Of a DNA stretch of 64,000 nucleotides, positions 1 through 8,850 are shown in pieces (the stretch's first letter is position 1; each line of letters opens with the position of its first letter). The notes beneath the pieces were generated by a model. That model did not search any database, was not told where the DNA came from, and was given only the letters and a program-made list of their open reading frames with translations. Position numbers and translations under genes: made by a program. The stretch comes from Limnomonas spitsbergensis (taxonomy: Eukaryota > Chlorophyta > Chlorophyceae > Chlamydomonadales). The stretch covers positions 930,001 through 994,000 of the forward strand of contig JAYJMM010000114.1 in the NCBI GenBank assembly GCA_037349105.1, written 5' to 3'.

Positions 1-371
1 ACCAACAGCATAGCACGCCACCTGGGGTTTATCAGGGTCATTCCGTGCCCACCCGCCTCCCTGGTGTTTCTATCATGCATTGCTAGGAAATTTTATTTCC
101 GGACGATTCATGCTTTGCTGTCATTTACTGGTTTGGTTCACATCTGTGCTACCATAGCTAGTTTCTTTCTCATCTTCAGCTTCGTTGCTTTGTGCTCTGA
201 GCTGGGGGGGGGAAGGAAGATCATCTTAGCAATCGGCGCTGGCTTCGCGCCACTGATTGCTAAAGCCACCGTGATCTTTTATATTCAGCTCAGGCCCTCG
301 CTGCCGAACCTAGGGCCATGAGGTCTGTCAAGGCTTGCATACCAATTGTTGCATGAGCTACTGTCATACCG
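1..371. other. No gene recognised; flank of a decayed retrotransposon
   Basis: An 85-codon open frame at 64-321 (+) has hydrophobic runs, but no recognisable domain and no splice context. This stretch probably belongs to the decayed Ty3/gypsy element that becomes recognisable from about 372. Confidence 0.4.
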
Positions 372-421
372 CGCAGAATGCTCAAGTATGCATCTGAGTC
401 TCCTGATCATGAAACGCTTAT

Positions 422-1264
422 GTGACTGTGCAGAACATGGGACATTTATGTGCCATGGATAGCACTCGGGTACCGAGACACAAGCATGCCAGCACCTTGA
501 TGAGTCCCTACCAGCTGCTGTTTTCCTGTGAACCAGTCATCCCTCCCGCTATCATGGAAAGGTTGAATGGGGATCAGGCAGTGGATTACTTGGATGTGGA
601 TGCTGCTGCTGAACTTGTACTGTTCCGTTCTGAATTGCTAGCCAAGAACTGCGTGATGGTCGGCCAGAATCTTCTGGTGGCTCAACAGCGGAATACCCTG
701 CGTTACGCAAGGCTTCGTAGTGGTGGTTACCTTCCATCAATAGCTAAGGGGCAGTTTGTGTATGTGAGGGATGAGAACTGGCTGCACTCCACTGCAAGAC
801 CTTACGTGCTTCGAGTGTTTGATGTACGGCCAAGCGGAGTCATTGTCCTGCTGGTTGGTCGCAATGGGGTGACTGTGGCTGAAAACGCTATTAACTGCGC
901 ACCATGTCAGCCCATAGAGGGACTCTTACCCCCATCCAAAAGATGGCAAAAGCCAGCACCAGACTTCCCTTGCCAGAGATGCCTGCTGCCTGATAATGCT
1001 AAGAAAATGATTCTGTGTGGTAGTTGTGGTCGAGGCACTCACACGTACTGTTTGGTACCACGGCTTACTACTGTCCCCGCTGGTTACTGGATTTGTGAGC
1101 AATGCAGGACTGCTGGGGCTGACGCTACTGGTGCTGCAAGACGTGATGTTGCGGCGGAACTGGAGGAACCAGCGGCCGCCGTGACAGGTTACCAGCTGCG
1201 GCCTGCTAAGCAAAAGAAGGCAGGAAGGGTGATGGGAGCCGCCAGTGGTGGTGGCCTTGTTTAG
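422..1264 (+). pseudogene. Integrase C-terminal region with PHD finger (gypsy)
   Basis: The 280-codon open frame carries the integrase C-terminal segment (residues about 23-165) followed by a perfect C4HC3 PHD finger: C184, C187, C199, C202, H207, C210, C225 and C228, with W223 at the conserved aromatic position. PHD fingers bind histone H3 tails, so the domain probably steered integration to particular chromatin. That role is an inference from the family. The stop at 1262-1264 is followed in the same frame by an acidic stretch (GEEEGHAEDKEEDADC) up to another TAG at 1490. Both are best read as decay of a longer polyprotein. The first ATG is only where the frame opens and is not a true start. 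Confidence 0.75.
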
Positions 1265-1620
1265 GGTGAAGAAGAAGGACACGCTGAAGACAAGGAAGAG
1301 GACGCAGATTGTCTTGCCGGGACCGCCTCAGGCGGTGCCGGAAGCAATGCGGTTGAGCTTGCCGGAACCGTTGCAGTTGTCAGCAAGGAGGAAATCGCTG
1401 AGGAGGTGCAACCTGATGAGCGCCCTACCCGTGCCTCCGTGAGAATCCGCGTCCCCAACAAAAGGTTCGAAAGCCATGTCACTCATTCTTAGGTGCCCCC
1501 AGATTTCATCAACTGGAGTGTTCGTGGAGATGCGGTGGATGCTCTGAAGGCCCTGATGCCTGGGGTGTGGCGAGAGCGTGATGAGGCTGCGGTCTACTTG
1601 GGCAACAGGATGCCGGGAGG

Positions 1621-2217
1621 ATGGGCGTACCACTCTACCCTCCTTCACCTCTCACCATTGAAGACAGCGACTGCAACACCCTGCTGGACTGCCTTGACCT
1701 ATCCCTGTCCCCCAGCATTCTTTTGCTGTTCAAGGATAATGGGCAAGCCACCGGGCTTTTGCAAAACAGCCAGCTTTACCCTTACCCTCAATCCCTCCAC
1801 GTTCTCACCAATTCGGGCATCGGCGTCAACGTTCCTGCAGACTACTGTGCTGATCCGCTGCAACCCTCCACCTACGAGTTTCTGCTGCGACAGCATGGGC
1901 TGCACGTTCTTATCACAAATCCTCCGGCTGAATACGCTGATATCTACTGTGCTCTTGCGGTCAAGTACGCACGTCATGTGGCCTGCTGCTTAGTCGCCCA
2001 AGATTTCCTTAAGTGTCATCCTGCAAGGTTTGAGTGGTTGTCCCAGCTCCGCAGAGAAAGGCGGCTAGTCATTTTGCAGTCTGTCAGCTTCACAGCAGGC
2101 CTGGGAGCTAACCGGTCCATGCACGGCTGTTGCAGTAATAAAGTGTGGATCCTCGTGTTTGCAACAGCGGCTATCCGGGCTAGGATGATCCCACCAATGC
2201 ACACGTTCATCCGTTAA
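1621..2217 (+). pseudogene. Amino-methyltransferase-like domain of the gypsy element
   Basis: A 198-codon open frame holds a segment with the motif TNPPAEYADI at residues 99-108, followed by an alpha/beta pattern (HVACCLVAQDFL). This resembles motif IV (N/D-PP-Y/F/W) of Rossmann-fold amino-methyltransferases such as DNA N6-adenine enzymes. The fourth motif residue is Ala instead of an aromatic, which would impair catalysis. The frame is shifted relative to the PHD part. A diverged second copy lies at 18205-18398 on the other strand and conserves the same block, so this is a recurrent element domain and not a chance frame. The exact methyltransferase class cannot be told by eye. Confidence 0.55.
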
Positions 2218-2944
2218 TACTTCAGCGTACTGCTTTCTAGTGACAGAATATGACTGAGTTTCCTTCGTTTGATTTGACAATTGACTGTGTATCTGAGCGG
2301 AATTTTCACTGGATCTGGGGGGGGGGGTCTGGGACATAGGATTTGAATTTAGGAATTGAATTTGTGAGCCAAAGTTGGAACTGGATGACTGTGAATATTT
2401 GACTGTGAACATTTGATTTCAAACAAAACAAAAATTGTGTGCAGTTTTCAATATCTGGGGGGGGGGAAAGGTTGTTGTGCATAATACGCACTTTTAGGGT
2501 TTAGGAGGTGTCTACCGTGAGGTGGCATTCTCATATGTCTGGCGCGAGCCTATAGGCATCCTCGATCAGGTGTTAGTTAGGTGGTCGGGAAGTTTGAGAT
2601 GGTGTGGATTGGGAAACCAATTGCACTAGAGCAGGGCTGATGTAGTCTTCTGGACTTGGGGTCGATTGGGCCCTGGGGGAAGGTGAACAGTACCGATGGT
2701 GACGAGAACTGGGCTCTTCAGCTTGAAGAGGGTCCCTTAAAGCGACTGTGGCGAGTTACGGTAAAGCGTAAAAGTCACAGCTAACGTACGCATTATATCG
2801 GAGGTTATTTTTCCTACCGGTACTTGTGCCCCATGGACTCTGGGCAGGGCCCAGGGGTGGGAAGTCTGATAACAATACGCAGTTCTTAAAACGCTGTCGT
2901 ACTTGTTTATTACTGCCTCCAGTGTTTTTCGATCTGGGGGGGGA
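2218..2944. other. Non-coding; G-homopolymer-rich
   Basis: No gene seen. Runs of 8-10 G occur at about 2318, 2457 and 2935, each preceded by a similar ATCTGG context, which suggests small duplications. A short telomere-like stretch (TTTTAGGGTTTAGG) lies near 2492. Confidence 0.5.
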
Positions 2945-3873
2945 ATGTCTTGTGTTCTTTTCGCTTGGTGCACCCATTCCTTAGGGTGCACCTCTGTGCC
3001 GCGACAGCTGTCACGACGTATGACTGCACCGTGCGTTTGACTGCGCCAACTGCTTTTTCGGTTGGAAGTTATGTGTGAACCTGAACTAGTGTGGTTGCCG
3101 TCTTAGAGGATCCCGAACTGGGTCCTTTACTTTTTCTTTCTTACTTTGATCTCACGGCCTACAATAGACTCTTAACGTTTCTAGCTATTGTCCCTGATTA
3201 TCAATCTGCAAGTTAATCGTCAATCCAAGTCTTACTAAGGGGAAACTGGCAGAGCAACTAGGCCAACAGCGACTCTATAAGCATCAACAAGTCTCCTGAT
3301 ACGAAGCTGGCAGTGCATCTAGGCCAACAGTGACTCTATAAGCATCAACAAGTCTCCTGATACGAAGCTGGCAGTGCATCTAGGCCAACAGTCGACCATC
3401 TGCAGCAATTAGCGTTATTCCTGCCTCTTAACAAGGCATATCTCCAGTCTTGCAGCTGGATATTACCACCAACCCACCATCACACCTCCAATCTACAGCC
3501 TTTCCTTTGGCTCCAAGTCGACCGTCTGATTTATCAGAGATATCTTCACTCATCAGAAGTCGCCAAGCAAGCGACTCATCACACAGATCAACGGCCACAA
3601 TCGCCCAAGATCGTCCCAAGAACCCCATAAGTACCTCAAGTGTCGAGGCTTTACGAGATCTTGTCAACAGTATCGAAGAAGTCCAGGTGAAGTAGCAAGA
3701 GCTATCACCTGTTATCGAGCTGATTTCACTGAGTTACAGCAGTGGATCGAGAAGCTCTTACTATAAGCTCTGTAAGAGTTTATTAGTACTTGTTTAAGTA
3801 CTTGTTTAATGTCTTGTGTTCTTTTCGCTTGGTGCACCCATTCCTTAGGGTGCACCTCTGTGCCGCGACAGCA
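2945..3873. repeat. Direct repeat pair of about 66 bp enclosing an A+T-richer block
   Basis: Positions 2945-3010 and 3808-3873 are virtually identical (both contain TTCGCTTGGTGCACCC and TGCCGCGACAGC). The enclosed 0.8 kb is A+T-richer than its surroundings. It contains a 66-bp tandem repeat at 3240-3400 and an 81-codon open frame at 3450-3695 (+) rich in Ser and Pro that I do not recognise. The direct repeats could be degenerate LTR pieces or a segmental duplication; no target-site duplication was found. Confidence 0.5.
3240..3400. repeat. Tandem repeat, period about 66 bp, 2.5 copies
   Basis: Units share TAGGCCAACAGYGACTC and AGTCTCCTGATACGAAGC. It precedes the unrecognised open frame at 3450-3695. 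Confidence 0.7.
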
Positions 3874-3887
3874 TGGGGAGTGATAGT

Positions 3888-3970
3888 GAGTTAAGAACGG
3901 TTCATGATACCCACTGGGCCCTGCAGAATGCTCGGCCATGTGGGGCTGGTAGGGAATGACTAGGTTTAGT
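3888..3970 (-). mobile_element. SINE 3'-end fragment
   Basis: Read on the minus strand this gives CTAGTCATTCCCTACCAGCC, the GGCCGAGC block, then GGGCCCAGTGGGTAT. It is the same order as in the SINE copies at 28430-28695 and 45930-46090. Only the 3' half is present. Confidence 0.65.
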
Positions 3971-4075
3971 GGTGTGCACAAGCAAAGTGAGGGGGAGGTG
4001 ACCATGGGATTCCAATTGGTTCCAGAAAGGTAACGACTGAGCGTGCCTTGAGGAATACTTTCTTTTCTTTAGGCT

Positions 4076-4215
4076 TTACAAGGTGTGAGGCCGGCCGCCC
4101 AACTAACCCTAGAAAACCTGAAATAAACGCAGACACACACAAAAACTGACAGCCCTGGTGTGCATAGGGCCCTCGCCGGCAGCTGAGAAAAGGCGAGCAG
4201 GAACAAGAAAGGCAT
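4076..4215. repeat. Dispersed repeat family Y, copy 1
   Basis: Starts AAGGTGTGAGGCCGGCCGCC and runs through CCTAGAAAACCTGA to GAAAGGCATACGGCCAACAAG. Partial copies are at 25336-25420 and 47100-47200. Class unknown. Confidence 0.65.
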
Positions 4216-5190
4216 ACGGCCAACAAGCACTCACACGGCCACAATAAATCATGCATAAAAAGTCGATAAATGTCTTAAAACCTGATACCCCGCCACGACA
4301 CCCCTCTAGCTCAGGCACGCGACCACCATAATCCCACCTGAAAGCGGCTTCACACGTTTCCACCAAACCCGGAAAACGGTATCCAACCTACAGAAGGAGA
4401 CAAGAGCTGACAGGGGGCCAGAAACGGAGAAGCCTGGGCACTATGAGGGCAAAGGGCAGAAATACGGTATTTAAGCTTGCCGATCAGCATGTAGGATAGT
4501 GTGAACTTCCACACCTATCAAGCAAATAGCCCTAAGACTGGATTCCCCTGCAACTCCCTGCTAATGACTCTTAATAAAAGCACGTTAAACGCCTTACGCT
4601 GTGATAATTTTCTGCAAAGCTGCGAGGTGAGATTCGGAAGTCAAGCGCTACCGTAGCTCGTCTCTTTCGCAACCTCCATTTGCAAATTTTAACCTTCAGA
4701 AGTGTCCAGCCCCCATGTCTTCTGGTTCTTGATGATATAATGTTTATCTCATGTGGAACAAGGAGGCTGAAAGGGCTGTAAGATTCTGCTTCCGAAAGGA
4801 TACGTTGCAGTGTGCAAAGGGTCTAGCATATCTCTATTTGCGTTGCTTGCCTGTCCTTCATTGGGTGGGGAGCATGAAATAGACGTGCCAGAGTTTCAGA
4901 AGCCCAGGCCCTGTCGTTGCCTTGTCTGCCCACGTCAGTGCGCCGCAGACCCCTCCTGATCCTTGCTTGTCTTGACACACCGCAGGAGGAGCATTTTGTT
5001 TCCGAGTTCTTACGTCTGTATTTGTTGGTGCCTAGAGGTGAGTGAGCCTGACGAACATAAGCGGATGGACGCAGGAAGGGATCGTCGCGTCACCCCTACA
5101 GCCAGTAGCCCGCCCTCATCCTTTTTACGACCACGACAATGGCCACGTGGGCAATGTACCTGCCCGTGGGGTCCTGTGGTGGCCATCCTA
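4216..5190. other. No gene recognised
   Basis: Only short frames on both strands; no domain, repeat array or splice-consistent exon was seen. Confidence 0.4.
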
Positions 5191-5780
5191 AACGTTGCTC
5201 AAATCACCATTAGATAGGTCATCATCTATCATCCAACCTGCTGCTTGCCTATGTGGGAGGGTTCGGTTCAACGTTGCATTGCCATGTCGGTCCATGCCGC
5301 GGGTCCGCCCACCGTGGCGACACCCACGCGTGTTCACCCAATGGTGTACCCCACGCGTACACCCACGCGGGAGGGGGGTGGACCCACGTGGGGGGACCCA
5401 CAGTTGTCGGGTGGCATCCCCACTGGGTGGTCGTGGGTATACCCACGCACAGTTTCCCCGATCGACGTGCATGCCCTGCTGTCCTATTGGAGGAATGTCA
5501 TTCTCCTGTATTTCCTCACTATTAGTGGGGTGGGTCAGTGTTGACCATCCCAGGCAGCATTGATGCAGCTGAACCAGCCTCCCTGCAAATAATGAGTACC
5601 GGTACTCCTCAATCATGTTGCTTGGCGTCAACACTGACCCGCCTGCATTCCTCATCCCAGCATTCCGTCCTTCAGATAACCTACACACCAAAATACTCGA
5701 TAATATGATATGTCGGGGCCAGTTATTAGTGATTCGCCCCATCACAGGTCATGGTGACCAGAGATTATGCTTACGCAGCG
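5191..5780. repeat. CACCCACGCG-rich low-complexity block
   Basis: Between about 5290 and 5450 the sequence is built from variants of CACCCACG and ACCCACGCG on one strand and CCCACGTGGG palindromes. This opens several overlapping frames on both strands (up to 185 codons). They share no recognisable domain and are treated as a by-product of composition. Confidence 0.5.
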
Positions 5781-5792
5781 ATAAATACGTGC

Positions 5793-6115
5793 AGGTGCTG
5801 CACATCAGCTACATTTAGCTACATCCCAGCTACACATCAGCTACATTCTAGCTACACATCAGCTACATATTAGCTACATTCCAGGTACACATCAGCTACA
5901 TTCTAGCTACACATCAGCTACATATTAGCTACACTCCAGCTACACATCAGCTACATTCTAGCTACACATCAGCTACATATTAGCTACACTCCAGCTACAC
6001 ATCAGCTTCATTCTAGCTACACATCAGCTACATATTAACTACATTCCAGCTACACATCAGCTATATATTAGCTATATTCCTGCTGTTCATCAGCTACATC
6101 AGAGCTCAGCACCTG
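5793..6115. mobile_element. MITE-like element built of an 11-bp AGCTACANNNN array
   Basis: It is bounded by inverted ends CAGGTGCTG and CAGCACCTG. The interior is an array of an 11-bp unit (AGCTACATTCY, AGCTACACATC, AGCTACATATT) with a higher-order order of about 33-55 bp. The same 11-mer in inverse orientation forms an array at 6574-6700. Two copies of this unit also sit at one end of the hAT-type MITEs elsewhere in the window, so this may be a relative with amplified subterminal repeats. No clear target duplication was found. Confidence 0.6.
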
Positions 6116-6573
6116 CACCTGATACGTTCAGGTACTGGGCTTAAAATGCTAGTCGCTTTTATCGTTTTTCTTGCCTTTGTTGCCGCAGATTAGATTTGCC
6201 TTCCCTCAAGCATCCAGAACTTATTTCTTTGAAGGCTCTGCCCTCAGGGCAAAGTGTCAACAAAAAGCCATAAGTTCCCAATGAAAACTGGCGTCGACAA
6301 TGGGTCATTAGTAAATGAATGGATCCCTCAACCCCAAACAAAGTTCATTATGAGGGAAGGCAGAGCAAATCTATGGTATATCACTGGTATTGGTTGTGCG
6401 CACCAGGACAGGCCATCTTTGAGGGTTTACCGGACGGCCACCACCAGGGCTGATTGCGATGTGCGAGTCCACACTGTGTGACACTGTCCACACTGTGTGA
6501 CCGGCCAGTGGCCCAGGCAGCCGATCATGTTGCGCAAGCAGGACCCCCCCTGGCTGCATCCCTGGTCGCAGCT
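6116..6573. other. Spacer of the foldback; contains family Z copy
   Basis: No gene. About 6180-6270 (minus) matches 54890-55010, sharing TTTGCCCTGAGGGCAG and GAGGGAAGGCAAATC, and more weakly 8755-8850. Confidence 0.5.
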
Positions 6574-6700
6574 GATGTGTAGCTGGAATGTAGCTGAAAT
6601 GTAGCTGGGATGTAGCTAAATGTAGCTGGAATGTAGCTAAAATGTAGCTGGAATGTAGCTGATGTGTAGCTGATGTGCAGCAGGAATGTAGCTGAAGAGG
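6574..6700. repeat. Inverse array of the 11-bp unit (TGTAGCTGGAA)
   Basis: About ten units of TGTAGCTGNNN, the reverse complement of the array at 5793-6115. Together the two could fold into a long imperfect hairpin. Confidence 0.75.
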
Positions 6701-6729
6701 GTTTGGAAGAATACTGGACCTCACCCCTG

Positions 6730-7080
6730 CTCCCCGTCCCCGCTCACCCTAGCCGGTCCCTTCGCACTTAGATCCAAACCCTTTCACCTTATCCCTTAGA
6801 CCTAAGCCCGTAAAATCAGCCCTCAACCCTTAAGGTTCCCTTAACCCTTAACCCCAAACCCTTAGCCATTACCCCAAACCCTTAAACATAACCAAACTGG
6901 CAGCCCTGAACCCTTAATTCCAAACCCTTAGCCATAAACCCAAACCATCAGCCCTGAAACCTAAACCTCAAAACCTTATCTATGACCCCAAACCCTTAGT
7001 CCCAAACCCTACACCCTTTGCCCTGAACCCTTAACCCTTAACCCTCAACCCTAGAACAACCTCTGCTGTCCCCATCCCCA
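6730..7080. repeat. Degenerate telomere-like CCCTTAA/CCCTAAA tract
   Basis: Dozens of variants of CCCTTAACCC, CCCTAAACC and CCCAAACCC in a single orientation. It is an interstitial, diverged relative of the plant/algal TTTAGGG telomere repeat and runs directly into the 94-bp array. Confidence 0.75.
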
Positions 7081-7583
7081 CCCCCCACTCCCTCTCCTCT
7101 CCACCAGACCCCCCTGGGTCTGCCGGGATCTCTTAACCCTAAACCCTCAACCCTTAAACAACCTCTGGTGTCCCCATCCCCACTCCAACTCCCTCTACTG
7201 TCCACCAGATCCCCCGGGTCTGCCGGGATCTCTTAACCCTCAACCCTTAAATAACCTCTGCTGTCCCCATCCCCACCCCCCACTCCCTCTACTGTCCACC
7301 AGACCCCCTGGGTCTGCCGGGATCTCTTAACCCTCAACCCTTAAATAACCTCTGCTGTCCCCATCCCCACCCCCCACTCCCTCTACTCTCCACCAGACCC
7401 CCTGGGTCTGCCGGGATCCCTTAACCCTCAACCCTTAAACAATCTCTGCTGTCCATATCCCCACCACCCCACTCCCTCTCTCACCACCAGGCCCCCCGGG
7501 TCTGCCGGGATCTCTTAACCCTCAACCCTTAAACAACCACTGCTGTCCTTATCCCCACCCCCCACTCCCTCTCTCACCACCAG
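7081..7583 (+). repeat. 94-bp tandem array of an acceptor plus exon start
   Basis: Units recur at spacings 100, 94, 94, 94 and 93 bp (TGCCGGG at 7121, 7221, 7315, 7409, 7503; TTCCGGG at 7596). Each holds a pyrimidine tract ending in CACCAG, then ACCCCCTGGGTCTGCCGG, then telomere-like TTAACCCTCAACCC. The last unit passes into a longer open reading frame at 7584. The array therefore looks like repeated copies of an intron 3' end plus the first bases of the following exon. Confidence 0.75.
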
Positions 7584-8600
7584 ACCCCCTGGGTCTTCCG
7601 GGATCTCCCCGTATCATGGGAGCGAGCGGGGCGCAACCTGGGGACGGGCGCGGAGGCGACGAGGCGGAGGGAGGCGGAGAGGGACCAACGGGGGACATGG
7701 CATCGGTATCTGAGGCATGGGCTGGAACAATATTCGCCTGCATCTCCATCCAAGCGGCTGCACTGGCGGGGTACGCGGCAATTTTATTTCAGGGTTCAAG
7801 GTTCAGGCTTCGGATTCAGCCATACAACTATACAAAACATGCGGGGCAGTGGGGCATGAGATCCATCCCTTGGGTATCAGATCCACTCCTAGGGTATTAG
7901 ATCCACCCCTTGAGTACTAGATCCACCCCTTAGGCATTAGCTCCACACATTGGTTATAAGATCCATCCCTTGGGCATTATAAGCCCCCTAGGGTTTTAGA
8001 TCCACCCTTTAGGTAGGACATCCACGTCTTGGGCATTAGATCCACCCCTAGGGTATCAGAACCATCCCTTAGGGTATGAGATCCACCCCTTAGGGTATGA
8101 GATCCACCCCTAGGACATAAGATCCCCCTCTTGGTTGTGAAAGCCACCCTAAAGGTTTTAGATCTACCCCCAGGGTATGAGATCTACTCCTTGGGCATGA
8201 GATCCACCTGTAGGCCCCCCTCATGCATCATTTTCAGATTTGCTGCCGAGGCCTCCCTGAATTGCTGGCAGCTACACCGCGCGCATGCAGCAGGGTCCTC
8301 GGCATTGGATAGCACGAGAGTCTACAAGGCCGCATTATTTGCTGATATGGAAGACTCCCTGGCCACGCTGCCGGCAACTGTCCGGTGGGTTTGGGCTTAT
8401 GGGGGGGAGGGGGCTGAGGGGAGGGAGACAGAAGGGGGCTTGCTGATCTAAGTGACGCCCGGAAGGGGAAGCTCAAGTGCTTTCTTCAGGGACTGACGGA
8501 TGCTGAGCTATTTGCCAAGATGACACAATACGAAGTTACAGATGAGGAACACCCGGACAGCATCACTGCCTCCCTGGATTTCATATATGAATTGTCAGGT
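7584..8600 (+). CDS. Candidate multi-exon gene fragment, product not recognised
   Basis: I do not recognise the product. Three exon-like blocks were found. Block 1 starts after CACCAG at 7584, encodes a charged stretch (TPWVFRDLPVSWERAGRN and a run rich in R and E) and has a possible donor at 7771. Block 2 starts after CATTTTCAG near 8239 and encodes MEDSLATLPATVR before a GTGGGT donor near 8383. Block 3 begins near 8452, encodes KCFLQGLTDAELFAKMTQYE and DSITASLDFIYELS, and ends at a CAG|GTGAGG donor near 8600. Blocks 2 and 3 join in phase across a TAAG acceptor; block 1 to block 2 does not join cleanly in phase, so a boundary is wrong or an exon is missed. It may be a real gene interrupted by repeats, or a gene fragment. 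Confidence 0.35.
7855..8215. repeat. 22-bp minisatellite (AGATCCACCCCTTAGGGTAT)
   Basis: About 16 diverged units with core AGATCCACCCCTTRGG. It lies in the presumed intron of the candidate gene. Confidence 0.75.
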
Positions 8601-8754
8601 GAGGAATATGTACTTGCGTGGGGGTTAACACCCTGAAGTTCAGAAACATTTTGTGGCATCTTCATCGCTTTCTCTATGGAAATAATGAATAGTGCAAATT
8701 CATATGACCATTCCCCGAACTGTTGGTCTCTGTTGATTTTTTGCTTTTGGTGTC

Positions 8755-8850
8755 ATTTACAAAAACGTTATTAAAGCTTCCGGTATAGATTGTCAAGAAA
8801 TCGTTGTTTGACGCCGGACGGAAGGCAATTCAAATCTACGGTAGTTGGTT
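8755..8850 (+). repeat. Dispersed repeat family Z, diverged copy
   Basis: Shares GACGCCGGACGGAAGGCAA and CAAATCTACGG with 54890-55010, and in reverse with 6180-6270. Confidence 0.45.

Larger units (their letters stand above)
372..2217 (+). mobile_element. Ty3/gypsy retrotransposon remnant, 3' coding end
   Basis: This is the 3' coding part of a Ty3/gypsy-type retroelement. From 372 one frame reads a typical end of the integrase core (WDIYVPWIALGYR). After one stop and a frameshift near 485, a second frame continues with the usual integrase C-terminal text (ASTLMSPYQLLF, then GQFVYVRD). A PHD finger, an acidic linker and a methyltransferase-like domain follow. The frame is broken by TAG at 1262-1264, TAG at 1490-1492 and a shift near 1620, so the copy is dead. 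No reverse transcriptase or RNase H is visible in the window, and no LTR pair could be defined. The domain order is seen; the family assignment rests on general knowledge of gypsy integrases. Confidence 0.8.

Noticed and set aside
64..321. Membrane-protein gene of 85 codons
   Set aside because: No start or splice context and no family resemblance; lies beside retroelement debris.
422..1500. Alternative genetic code with TAG as sense codon
   Set aside because: Two in-frame TAGs occur in the gypsy remnant, but HSP60 and the phosphatase end at TAG and there is also a frameshift and a TGA in the remnant; decay is simpler.
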